Of a stretch of DNA of 64,000 nt, positions 26,625 to 34,392 are shown piece after piece. The DNA lies in contig NZ_FZOL01000005.1 of assembly GCF_900188455.1 (NCBI RefSeq), positions 186,001-250,000 on the forward strand. The letters run 5' to 3'. Positions within the stretch are counted from its first letter, which is position 1; each line of letters begins with the position of its first letter. This DNA comes from Pseudomonas japonica. GTDB taxonomy: Bacteria; Pseudomonadota; Gammaproteobacteria; Pseudomonadales; Pseudomonadaceae. The notes under the pieces are model-generated. The model searched no databases, was not told the DNA's origin, and was given only the letters and a program-made list of their open reading frames with translations. The position numbers and the translations under genes are program-made.

Positions 26625-27122
26625 ATGGCCGAAGACGAAAAGAAACAGGCCGCGCCGCTACAACTGCCCACCCGCGAAGCGCTCCGGGATCTTTATGGGT
26701 TCAAGCCAGAGGAGTTTTCTAAACGACTGTTCCCTGATGACGAGCAGGATTCATGGCTCGTTGATCGAGAGTCCAACGCCGCCCTTATGGCGGCATCGGA
26801 GAAGGTCAGAGAGCAGGAATTCATCACCAACGTGAAGGCCGGAAAGGCCAGCAACGTGGAGCGCAGCATCCAACTTGGTATCAATGTAAACGTCCAGGAC
26901 AAATTTGGGATGACAGCACTCCACTACGCGGCGGCGACAGGTTTTCGGCCCTGTGTCCGACTGCTGGTGAACAGCGGCAAATGCGACTACCTGCTCCAGG
27001 ACAATAAAGGCCGTCTTGCATCCGAACTGGCTTACGAGTGGGGAAGGGATTATGCCGTGGGGCTCCTTCTGCAGAAAAAGGAAGCTAGACTGATTCATGA
27101 GCGCGAGGCGGGATCTCTGTAG
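26625..27122 (+). CDS. Ankyrin-repeat protein
   Basis: 165 aa from ATG 26625 with GGAGG ahead (overlapping the end of the previous gene). Residues about 60-150 form ankyrin-type repeats: ASNVERSIQLGINVNVQD, FGMTALHYAAATGFRPCVRLLVNSG, then GRLASELAYEWGRDYAVGLLLQKK. Ankyrin repeats mediate protein binding, so it may bind the preceding unknown protein. The N-terminus (APLQLPTREALRDLYGFKPEEF) is distinct from the repeats. Confidence 0.75.
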   Translation: MAEDEKKQAAPLQLPTREALRDLYGFKPEEFSKRLFPDDEQDSWLVDRESNAALMAASEKVREQEFITNVKAGKASNVERSIQLGINVNVQDKFGMTALHYAAATGFRPCVRLLVNSGKCDYLLQDNKGRLASELAYEWGRDYAVGLLLQKKEARLIHEREAGSL

Positions 27123-27248
27123 AGAAGCCCTGACCGCTTGTGAGTATTCTGTTTAGATTCGGCTTTCAATGCTCGTAGAGGTAGCATGCAGTGACGTACC
27201 AAAAGCCTTGCTTTTACATGCTCAAGTGATTGGGAGGACGAAAAAGGT

Positions 27249-27779
27249 ATGGATAACGAAAGCCTATCCGAACAGCGCAGCATGTTGGCGGGGTTAGGGT
27301 GGCTGTTTGTAATATTGTCTATATTCTTTTATGTCATAAGTCTGGATAGCGTCCTCTTTTGCGGTATCAAAGGCGATATATACAAGTGGCTTAATATCGC
27401 TTTAGGTATCTCTTGGGATAATGTACAGGATGGTAATAAGTTATGGTTATCTATATCTCTATCGTTTAGGGTTCTATTGACTGTCGGGCCAGCGATTGGT
27501 ATTTTTTGGGTGGCGATACACATTCTTGGAGAAAGAGGAGATGCGATGAAACTTGCAGATGCTTTTGCAGAAAGAGATGCTGAGATAAAATTGTTAATTA
27601 AAAACAATTTTCTCAGATTTATTTCTCCTGAGAAAAGGGAGGAGTATTTGAAGGATATTGATAAAGAGTTGCGGCAAATATTCAACGCTTCTGATGAGGA
27701 CTTCAAAGAGAGTCTGGAGATAATTTACGGAGTAGAGAAGTCACGTAAAATACTTGATCACTTGAAGGCTGATATATAA
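27249..27779 (+). CDS. Two-helix membrane protein, hypothetical, A+T-rich
   Basis: 176 aa. Membrane segments at about residues 13-33 (LAGLGWLFVILSIFFYVISL) and 75-93 (LLTVGPAIGIFWVAIHIL); the last 80 residues are a charged cytoplasmic helix (FAERDAEIKLLIKNN ... EKREEYLKDIDKELRQIF). Visibly poorer in GC than the surrounding mobilization genes, a sign of separate origin. No family recognised. Confidence 0.6.
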   Translation: MDNESLSEQRSMLAGLGWLFVILSIFFYVISLDSVLFCGIKGDIYKWLNIALGISWDNVQDGNKLWLSISLSFRVLLTVGPAIGIFWVAIHILGERGDAMKLADAFAERDAEIKLLIKNNFLRFISPEKREEYLKDIDKELRQIFNASDEDFKESLEIIYGVEKSRKILDHLKADI

Positions 27780-27792
27780 AGAGGGCTCTATT

Positions 27793-27996
27793 ATGAATCG
27801 GCTGTCAGCTGATCAGTTGCCTCAAGAAACCCAGGGCTTTATTGATGAGTATGTGTGCGAGCTAAAAAGTAGACAAAAAAGTTTAGCTAATGAAAAAATA
27901 ATAGAACTTATACAGAGGTATGTTAGGTGGTTTAAGCCAAAGCCAACAGAAGGCCAGCTAAGTAATTATTTTATTTCAAGAGGCCTGTTTGTATGA
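27793..27996 (+). CDS. Small hypothetical protein paired with the membrane protein
   Basis: 67 aa, 13 bases after the previous stop with AAAGAGGG ahead. Helical and charged (ETQGFIDEYVCELKSRQKSL, IIELIQRYVRWFKPKP). No recognised motif. Same low GC as the gene before it, so the pair probably entered together. Two-gene layout of membrane protein plus small partner could be a toxin-immunity or regulatory pair; not shown. Confidence 0.55.
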   Translation: MNRLSADQLPQETQGFIDEYVCELKSRQKSLANEKIIELIQRYVRWFKPKPTEGQLSNYFISRGLFV

Positions 27997-28072
27997 TTTT
28001 ATATTTAATCTTACGCAGTCCCCTACCTTGTGGGCAAGGGAATACCGTCCACTTTGGTCTGATGCGGCACGT

Positions 28073-29602
28073 TTAAAGGTATGGAGCTAGCGCGCCATCT
28101 TTCTGGTGCCAGATCACCCGCTGCAACATCATCGGGTGACGGCCCGCCCACAGAATCAACTGGCGTTGCAGAGGATCATGGCGTGCGAAATGACGCCTGA
28201 TCTCATCAGGGGTCAGCAGGTCATGAAGCTCAATCGCCTCCGAGCGCCCGGATAATCCCTTACTCTGCTGGTCCTGCGCCACTTCACCCATGCGCGCGAC
28301 TTCCACCTGGGTTTTTCCGAGCAATTTGGAGATGTATTCGGTCGTCGCCAGATCGTTGTTGCCGAAGAACTGCATGATGCCTGCGTTACCGGCGAAGGTT
28401 TCCCAGCGTTCGCCATAGAGTGCCTTGCCCTGGCTCCAATCCTGCAGGATCACCCAGAGTTTCACGCCGAAGGATGCAATCAGGCCTGAAGCCGTTTCCA
28501 GTTGCTTCATGTAGCCCAGCACCGGGAACTCATCGAGGCACGCCAGCACAGGGGCGGGCGGTACAGCCTTTTCACTCTCCATGGCATCGAGCAGCTGGTT
28601 CACGAATATCCGCATCCAGCGCCTTGCAATCTCGATGCGGGTAGCCGGGAAGCATAGATAAATGCTGACACCGCCCGGTTTGTTCTTCAGCTCCGCGAGA
28701 TCGAAATCATGGTCTTTTAAGACCTGCCGAAAGGCTGAGTAGTCGAGAAACTTGGTATGCCGGTTTACAGTGGAGTGGACGCTGCTGAGCTCATTGCCGC
28801 GCTTGCCGTAGAAATCGAGCGCTGCCGCCATCAGCGCGCTGCCGATGTCCTCCGTCTCCGGGACGTCCATCAGTTCATATGCATTGCCCATCATCTCGTC
28901 ATGGAGCAAAGGCATGCTGGGCGCTGATTCCTCCTCCTCATCAGCCTGCTCTTTCCACAGGGCCCGCTTAATCAGCTCCCGCACCTTGATAAGGTGACGG
29001 TCGCCATCATGCTGCGCTGCCGTCGCGACATGAACAATCACACCCTCTATGAAGTTCTTTGCGGACTCGTCCCAGTGAGGATCTTTCTGATCCGCTGACT
29101 GCACAACAATCGACTCGGCAATCAGCGCGGCATCTTCCAGAAAGGTCAGGCTGCCAAGGGTGAGAACACTCATCGGATTAAAAGATGCCCGGAACGAAGA
29201 GGTCTCTTTGCTGGAGACCCCGAAGGGGTCGACGACATAGATTTTTTGCCCCAGGGCTGCCCGCTTGCTGGCGGTGATACTGGCAAGCTCGCCCTTGGGA
29301 TCGGTCGCGATAATGCTGCCGGGATAAAAGAACAGGTTGCTGATAAGGCCGACCGATTTGCCGGAGCGTGATCCCGCCACAGTCAGGATGTGGCGGTCGT
29401 CCTCAATCCCGATCAGTTGCTCGCCCAGGGCTCCGATCAGTACTTTCTTTCCCGGTTTGCGCGGGTCATACGCCAGTATGCTGCTCGCTGCTATTTCTTC
29501 GAGCTTCATCCAGCGCGCCTGCGGTACTTTCTGCTCACGCAAGGGGCGGGTGGAGTCGCCGCGTGGAACGTCTCGCATGAATTCCTTGAAGAAATCGCTC
29601 AT
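28073..29602 (-). CDS. VirD4/TraG-type conjugative coupling ATPase lacking membrane helices
   Basis: 509 aa from ATG 29602 (GAGG 9 bases ahead; preferable to the longer frame). Walker A AGSRSGKS at residues 76-83 with downstream IATDPKGELASIT, and Walker B LACLDEFP near residue 357, identify a type IV coupling protein that feeds the relaxase-DNA complex to a secretion channel. Usual VirD4/TraG proteins begin with two membrane helices; this one begins with a soluble MSDFFKEFMRDVPRG stretch. Membrane anchoring may come from the two small membrane proteins at 24444-25681. No secretion-channel genes are in the element. Confidence 0.88.
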   Translation of the reverse strand: MSDFFKEFMRDVPRGDSTRPLREQKVPQARWMKLEEIAASSILAYDPRKPGKKVLIGALGEQLIGIEDDRHILTVAGSRSGKSVGLISNLFFYPGSIIATDPKGELASITASKRAALGQKIYVVDPFGVSSKETSSFRASFNPMSVLTLGSLTFLEDAALIAESIVVQSADQKDPHWDESAKNFIEGVIVHVATAAQHDGDRHLIKVRELIKRALWKEQADEEEESAPSMPLLHDEMMGNAYELMDVPETEDIGSALMAAALDFYGKRGNELSSVHSTVNRHTKFLDYSAFRQVLKDHDFDLAELKNKPGGVSIYLCFPATRIEIARRWMRIFVNQLLDAMESEKAVPPAPVLACLDEFPVLGYMKQLETASGLIASFGVKLWVILQDWSQGKALYGERWETFAGNAGIMQFFGNNDLATTEYISKLLGKTQVEVARMGEVAQDQQSKGLSGRSEAIELHDLLTPDEIRRHFARHDPLQRQLILWAGRHPMMLQRVIWHQKDGALAPYL

Positions 29603-29935
29603 GGCTTGGGCCTCGCCACAGATGTCCATAGAGCATGGCATACAGGCGTATGCAGACACTTTTTGCGGCGCTGATTTTCCGCTCTACGGTTGGGGTGTGT
29701 TCTCGACGCTCCTGGTCCTGAAGCTGCGTTTATTCCTGCTCATAAGCCTTAATCCCTTAGTCAGCCTTCGCCGATGCCTTGCCAGCGTATCAATGGGCGG
29801 CCCGCACCAGCCTGCACTTAATCGGGCGTTGCCCTGGTGCAGGCCCGTGTTGCCCATGACACGTCGGCGTCTGCTGACTACTGGGGGCTTGTCGCTGGAA
29901 TAAACCAGCCTCAAAGCAAAATCAGGAGCTAAACC
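29603..29935. promoter_or_regulatory. Divergent intergenic region upstream of the coupling-protein gene
   Basis: No convincing gene. It must start transcription both ways. An inverted repeat CCTGCAC / GTGCAGG (about 29812-29844) brackets a GC-rich loop and could be an operator or attenuator ahead of the 68-aa gene. Confidence 0.4.
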
Positions 29936-30142
29936 ATGAGCACCAAATCCACCAATGAATCCCGTAAACCCGGCTTTGTGGCAAAGACCCGGAAAGGCAC
30001 AGGCGAGCACGCCGTCTATGAACGCATCGGCGTCGCCTGGAAAAATGCCGATGGCTCGTTTTACATCAAGCTCGCGGGCACGCAGGTCGTCTCCGACTTC
30101 ATGCTCTATGAAATCGAAAGCACAGAAGCACCTGCTGATTAG
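29936..30142 (+). CDS. Small conserved-looking hypothetical protein, 68 aa
   Basis: AGGAG lies 8 bases before ATG. The sequence (SRKPGFVAKTRKGTGEHAVYERIGVAW ... DGSFYIKLAGTQVVSDFMLYEIE) looks like a compact beta-rich fold with a flexible N-terminal tail. Similar small proteins are common in plasmid and ICE mobilization regions, but I cannot name the family. It ends in a strong terminator. Confidence 0.65.
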   Translation: MSTKSTNESRKPGFVAKTRKGTGEHAVYERIGVAWKNADGSFYIKLAGTQVVSDFMLYEIESTEAPAD

Positions 30143-30166
30143 CAGAAGCGAATTCATCACCACACA

Positions 30167-30194
30167 GACGGGCTCACAAGGCCCGTCTTTTTTT
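30167..30194 (+). terminator. Rho-independent terminator after the 68-aa gene
   Basis: Stem GACGGGC / GCCCGTC with loop TCACAAG, followed by seven T residues. It isolates the downstream hairpin array from upstream transcription. Confidence 0.88.
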
Positions 30195-30436
30195 GCAATC
30201 CGTATCAGTCCGCCACAGTCTGTTTCGATCCCGGCACTACGCATCCGTACAGGTGCAGCGCTGTACGTTATGCGCCGGGACTTATTGGTACCCATACGCA
30301 CGTTGCCGTGCTATGGAAGACACATCTGAACAGCATCAGGAAAGGTGAGACCGCATCAGCGGCTCGCTCTTTTAGAAAATATTCATACTCCCAGCCATAC
30401 ACTGGTCTCATGGGCCAGCAGCGAACGAAGTGAGCA

Positions 30437-30469
30437 CAAGGTGTGCGTGGTAGTACCACGCCCACCTTG
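30437..30469. repeat. 33-nt near-perfect inverted repeat at head of hairpin array (oriT candidate)
   Basis: CAAGGTG-T-GCGTGGT / AGT / ACCACGC-C-CACCTTG: a 15-step stem with a single mismatched pair (T444/C462) and a 3-base loop. It lies about 350 bases upstream of the relaxosome gene. Long inverted repeats like this lie beside the nick site in many origins of transfer. I do not see a matching known nick consensus, so the oriT call is inferred from place and shape. Confidence 0.55.
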
Positions 30470-30771
30470 CGTGGGGACTTCCAGTCCCCCGCGAACCCCC
30501 CTGGGAATCCCTAGGCTCCAAAGTTCTTGTGGAACTTTGTCACCAAGGGATTAGGGCGCAACGTGTCGTCGTTGCATCGCGATCAGAGGAGACTTCGGCT
30601 CTCCTCTGAACTCCATCGAGCAAAGGGCACTTCGTAGCCCCTTGCGACCCTCGATTAAGGACTTTCGCGTCCTTAAAACCACGACCGGGAATTCGGCCCG
30701 GTGCCGACCAAAAGGAGATGTCAGCTCTCCCTTTGGAATCCCATCGACCAGTAGCGCGAAGCTGACCGCGC
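30469..30771. repeat. Array of about ten adjacent hairpins upstream of mobilization genes
   Basis: Consecutive stem-loops with few bases between them: 30469-30492 (GGGGACT/AGTCCCC), 30500-30515, 30519-30539 (CAAAGTTC/GAACTTTG), 30558-30575 (GCAACG/CGTTGC), 30583-30609 (TCAGAGGAG/CTCCTCTGA), 30615-30655 (compound: ATCGA outer, GCAAAGGGC/GCCCCTTGC inner), 30655-30676 (TTAAGGAC/GTCCTTAA), 30684-30702 (ACCGGG/CCCGGT), 30708-30736 (11 steps, one mismatch) and 30754-30771 (GCGCG/CGCGC). Left arms are mostly purine-rich, right arms pyrimidine-rich, and several loops contain TTCG, as if one hairpin type had multiplied while stems changed on both sides. No protein-like frame crosses it. Confidence 0.75.
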
Positions 30772-30820
30772 GAGGAAATCGAGAGGAAAGAGGAACTGCC
30801 TGCGAGCATATGTTGATGGC

Positions 30821-31165
30821 ATGACCAGACGAACGAAAAAACGCCCTGCGCCGATCTCCTACCGCCCGCCTGAGCGGCTGCGTGAGGAGTTTCATTTGCG
30901 CGTGACGCACTCTGGTCAGTCGATCAACGCGTTCATCACCGAAGCCGTGTTCGGGCAGGCCATACCACGCGCCAGACCCATCTCATCCCTGGAGCGCAAG
31001 CTTGCGGCCATGCTGCTCTCGCAGGCTGCCCGGATTAACGACCGGCTGGCGCAGGCATGCGGTGAGCCCGACGCGGGCCATCTGGAGCAGTTGCTTCAGG
31101 AGTGTCGTGACGAACTCACTGAAATCCGCAGCTATCTCATGCTCGTGCTGGGGAGGGACCCATGA
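30821..31165 (+). CDS. Relaxosome accessory protein, MobC/TraJ-like
   Basis: 114 aa. Basic N-terminus (MTRRTKKRPAPISYRPPERLREEFHLRV) followed by SGQSINAFITEAVFG, which fits the ribbon-helix-helix fold of relaxosome DNA-binding proteins, then a helical tail (LLSQAARINDRLAQ ... LLQECRDELTEIRSYLM). It overlaps the relaxase start by 4 bases, the usual MobC-relaxase arrangement. It should bind the upstream oriT region. The ribosome-binding site ahead of this ATG is weak. Confidence 0.75.
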   Translation: MTRRTKKRPAPISYRPPERLREEFHLRVTHSGQSINAFITEAVFGQAIPRARPISSLERKLAAMLLSQAARINDRLAQACGEPDAGHLEQLLQECRDELTEIRSYLMLVLGRDP

Positions 31166-32757
31166 TCCCTTTTGCCTCGCAGCGCGGCAGTGGACAGGAC
31201 CTGGCAACGCATCTCCTGAATGCTTACGACAATGAGCTGGCTGAGGTCGCCGATCTGCGTGGCGCAATTGCAGGCGACCTGCACGGTGCCTTCAAGGAAT
31301 GGCAGGTGCAGGCCGAGACACTGACCCGCTGTGAGAATTATCTCTACAGCCTCTCGATCAACCCCGATCCCGCGCAGGGGCCGCTCACCCGCGACCAGTA
31401 CATGGATTACATCTGTCGCGCCGAAGACACACTGGGTCTGGGTGACCAGCCGCGCGCTATCGTCTTCCACATCAAGGATGGCCGTGAGCATTGCCACGTC
31501 GTCTGGTCGCGGATCGACGCCGATCATGAGAAGGCCGTTCACCTGGCCTTCGACCGCGACAAGCTGATGCGGGTGACCAGGGTCTTTGCTCGCGATCACG
31601 GCCTGACGCTCCCGTCCGGTTATGAGAAATCCCGGAACGCGGGCCAGCTCTCGCTCTATGAGCGGGCACAACTGCAGCGCACAGGCCTCTCCCTGGACGA
31701 CCACAGGCGGCAGGTTACCGAGGCCTGGCATCAGAGTGATAATGCTCGCACGTTCGTTCATGCCTTAAGCGAACGGGGCTACATGCTGGCCACGGGTAAT
31801 CGGCCCTATGTGCTGGTTGATCTCTACGGCAACGTGAATGCGCTGCCCCGGCTGATCGACGACAAGTCCATCCGCACCAAGGACATCCGGACTTTCCTGG
31901 AGAAGGAATTCCCTCCTGAAGCGTTACCTGCCGTGGAGGAGGCGCAGAAACTCGTGGCCGACCACCGCAAGCAGGTCGAGCGGTCGGTACGGGAGGATGA
32001 GTACGCCGACAAGCTTGCCGAACTCAAACAGGCCCAAGAGGAGCGGCGGCATGTGCTGGAGCAGCAGCGCGAAGCTCTCAGATACCGCCAACATGCCCTG
32101 CGCCTGGCGCAGCAGGCCAAGCACCGGGCCGAGCGGAACAAACTGCGTGCTGGTCATGTTGCCCTGATGAAACAGGTGCGCCAGGATCGCTATGAGCACC
32201 GGCCCACCGGCCTGGCTGAATTCCTGGGGCGGGTCAGTGGCGTAAATTTCCTGCGGCACAAGTTCCACCACTATCAGGATACGAAGCGCCTGCGGGCTTA
32301 TCTCGATCAGCACACTCAACTGAAATCCCGCCAGTCCCAGGAGGCCAGAGCGCTGGCGTTACGGCTCAAGCTTCAAGGGGCGAACATCGAGCGCCAGTAC
32401 AAGTCACTCGAAAAGGTGGATAAACGGGAGTTCGCCGCGTTCATGCGCGACCTGCAATGCGCACAGCGCATCCGGGCACGCGGGAAAGACGGTGCCATGC
32501 CGTCGCTGGTTCAGATTCATCCAGGGCGCAGGCGCTCAACCGGCAGGGGCACAGTGCCCGATGTCATGGCCGCTTTCGAGCAGGCGCGTCACGCGCCGCG
32601 CAGCCCGTTCCCGGATGTGATGGCAGCGTTTGAGCGGGCCACCGCCGTGTTCCGCAAGGAGAGACAGGAACAGCGTGAAGGCGAGGGGCCAGAGAAATCC
32701 CGACCGCTGATGCCATCGCGTCACCGCAAGGGCCATGAGCCTGACCGGGAACGGTAA
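31162..32757 (+). CDS. HUH relaxase (MOBP-like), mobilization endonuclease
   Basis: 531 aa. Starts a DNA strand transfer by nicking oriT. Residues 7-22 (QRGSGQDLATHLLNAY) resemble MOBP motif I with Tyr22 the likely nucleophile; motif III FHIKDGREHCHVVWSRID supplies metal ligands His103, His110 and His112. Residues about 265-345 form a charged coiled coil. Near the C-terminus the phrase PDVMAAFE(Q/R)A occurs twice about 18 residues apart (near residues 465-495), possibly a translocation or binding signal. No helicase or primase domain is present. Confidence 0.86.
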   Translation: MIPFASQRGSGQDLATHLLNAYDNELAEVADLRGAIAGDLHGAFKEWQVQAETLTRCENYLYSLSINPDPAQGPLTRDQYMDYICRAEDTLGLGDQPRAIVFHIKDGREHCHVVWSRIDADHEKAVHLAFDRDKLMRVTRVFARDHGLTLPSGYEKSRNAGQLSLYERAQLQRTGLSLDDHRRQVTEAWHQSDNARTFVHALSERGYMLATGNRPYVLVDLYGNVNALPRLIDDKSIRTKDIRTFLEKEFPPEALPAVEEAQKLVADHRKQVERSVREDEYADKLAELKQAQEERRHVLEQQREALRYRQHALRLAQQAKHRAERNKLRAGHVALMKQVRQDRYEHRPTGLAEFLGRVSGVNFLRHKFHHYQDTKRLRAYLDQHTQLKSRQSQEARALALRLKLQGANIERQYKSLEKVDKREFAAFMRDLQCAQRIRARGKDGAMPSLVQIHPGRRRSTGRGTVPDVMAAFEQARHAPRSPFPDVMAAFERATAVFRKERQEQREGEGPEKSRPLMPSRHRKGHEPDRER

Positions 32758-32772
32758 TCGCGGCGTAATTTG

Positions 32773-33357
32773 TTAAAGCGTTGCGCGGATCTCTGCAATA
32801 TAGTCATCAACTGATTTTGGCAGTATTGCATCATTAATTCTTAATATCGCTCTCAGTAGATATTCCCGTATTCCCGAGCGAACTTTTTTATCTCCAGACT
32901 TCTCAACAGCCATTTTTACGTCTTGAAGAATAAGGGCAATATTTTCACAGTCCTTTGCATTAAATTTTCTGTCGTAACCTATGTCGTCGATTACCCAGTT
33001 GTCGTGAGGTTTATTTTTGGGTGAGCAAGGGCATGTGGAAAATCTTTCACCTTGATAAAGCTGCTCCCCGGCCCATGCAAAACGCTCATCCTGATAAGGA
33101 ATTGAAATCCCATACCGGTTTGTGGTGGGATACCATTCATGCTTTGGGTTTTCGCAGCTTGCGTATCTGGTGACAATGTAGACCCCTAGGTCTTTGGCGA
33201 GTAAGACGTATTTATCTAGCAGTGAGTCCAGACGGCTTTTGGTTAACCAGTTTGGGTTGGTGTCGTCCCAGCTATAGTATCCGTTGGAGTTTTCAACGCC
33301 GGAAATACTCTTCAGTATTTCATCTCTAAGGGCTATATAGAATTCAATTTTCGTCAT
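32773..33357 (-). CDS. Hypothetical protein, element right arm
   Basis: 194 aa, GGGAG 7 bases before ATG. Soluble and mixed helix/strand, with an unusual aromatic/cysteine stretch in the middle (ERFSTCPCSPKNKPHDNWVIDDIGYD) and a helical C-terminus (IREYLLRAILRINDAIL). I do not recognise the family. It is A+T-richer than the mobilization genes, like its neighbours on the right arm, so it is probably cargo. Confidence 0.6.
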   Translation of the reverse strand: MTKIEFYIALRDEILKSISGVENSNGYYSWDDTNPNWLTKSRLDSLLDKYVLLAKDLGVYIVTRYASCENPKHEWYPTTNRYGISIPYQDERFAWAGEQLYQGERFSTCPCSPKNKPHDNWVIDDIGYDRKFNAKDCENIALILQDVKMAVEKSGDKKVRSGIREYLLRAILRINDAILPKSVDDYIAEIRATL

Positions 33358-33429
33358 TGTGCGCTCCCTTTCTTGACATTGCCCGAAAACAACTGGTCGA
33401 TTTAATTCGTAGCTAAAGTTCAGTAGAAG

Positions 33430-34272
33430 TCACTTGTGCGGTGCTTTCCGGCTTCTCTCATCCCAAGTTTCTAGGACAAATGCGGCAATCGTGTGTGCCG
33501 AATGAATTGCCAATTTTGCATGGCGCGGCTTGATGTTGTACGGTTTTTTTCCTGCTCCATGTGCAGAGCTGGCATGTGTCCGCAATGCACCGATACCGTT
33601 GACCGTTGCCATTATCCCGCTGACAATTTCTTGCAGGTCGCGCTCTTCCAAAATAGATGCATCTAACCCCAAGTCGGCTCTGACGATCTTCCAGACAGAT
33701 TGTAGATCCTGCTTGGAAGGCAGAGTCAGGTGAGAGTGCTCTTCAATATAGACTTTAAAAACTGACTCCAGAATATTACAGGCGGCTGAAATCGCCTCGC
33801 GAGGACTGGACTCGACATTTTTAATAGCTCTTTCGAATTCGAAGTCCAACGCTTGGATGTTTCGGTTTTTTATGAGTTCAGAGAGTGTTTTTGTTGCAAG
33901 GCCTTCACCTTTAGAAAGCACGCCGCCTGGAGAGTATGCGAGTCCAGCACGCTCCAGAGCCTTCTTTATATTAGATACTCGTTTCTTCTTGGCGTCGATT
34001 TGTTCCTGATTTACCCAAAAGGAGGTTTCCTCGGTTATTTCGTCCATGTATTTTTCAATGATGCGTCCCAAAACAAGCAGACGATCTATGCCATTTTCTT
34101 TGTTTATCCGTCGCAACCACTCTAGTGCCTTAGCCGCTTTGCTTCCATCAGGCGGCTCTCCAGGCGCATCTGCGTACATGAATAAGCTGTCAAGGCTTGC
34201 ATGAGTCTCAGACTCTGCAACCGTGTCCGCAATTGCTGAGATCAAATAAGATGGTATGTTGTAATTTTCCAT
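33430..34272 (-). CDS. Abortive-infection family protein (Abi_C-like domain)
   Basis: 280 aa from ATG 34272 (AGGA 6 bases ahead; the frame also allows TTG 34278). The C-terminal 100 residues carry the pattern of Abi_C domains: VSGIMATVNGIGALRTHASSAHGAG followed by RHAKLAIHSAHTIAAFVLETW. These domains occur in phage-exclusion proteins and other cargo of mobile elements. The N-terminal half is helical with no known motif. Phage defence is likely but not certain. Confidence 0.75.
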   Translation of the reverse strand: MENYNIPSYLISAIADTVAESETHASLDSLFMYADAPGEPPDGSKAAKALEWLRRINKENGIDRLLVLGRIIEKYMDEITEETSFWVNQEQIDAKKKRVSNIKKALERAGLAYSPGGVLSKGEGLATKTLSELIKNRNIQALDFEFERAIKNVESSPREAISAACNILESVFKVYIEEHSHLTLPSKQDLQSVWKIVRADLGLDASILEERDLQEIVSGIMATVNGIGALRTHASSAHGAGKKPYNIKPRHAKLAIHSAHTIAAFVLETWDERSRKAPHK

Positions 34273-34392
34273 GGACAATCCTATATGGGGTTCCTGAGTC
34301 TCTTAATAGCAGGCGGTGTGTCGGGAGCATAACGTTCCGAACCACACTCGGTCGGCGAGTAGCATGAATTTTCTTATGGGTTATGCGACTCG

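Noticed and set aside
29684-30301. 205-codon minus-strand frame over the 68-aa gene and terminator
   Set aside because: It runs through a clear rho-independent terminator and opposite a gene with a good ribosome site.
30437-30771. CRISPR array or integron attC array as explanation of the hairpins
   Set aside because: Stems differ in sequence from unit to unit, there are no constant repeats with spacers, no cas genes, no integron integrase and no gene cassettes between units.
23562-32757. Complete conjugation system
   Set aside because: Only a coupling protein, a relaxosome protein and a relaxase are recognisable; no VirB4-like ATPase, no pilus or channel proteins were found anywhere in the element.
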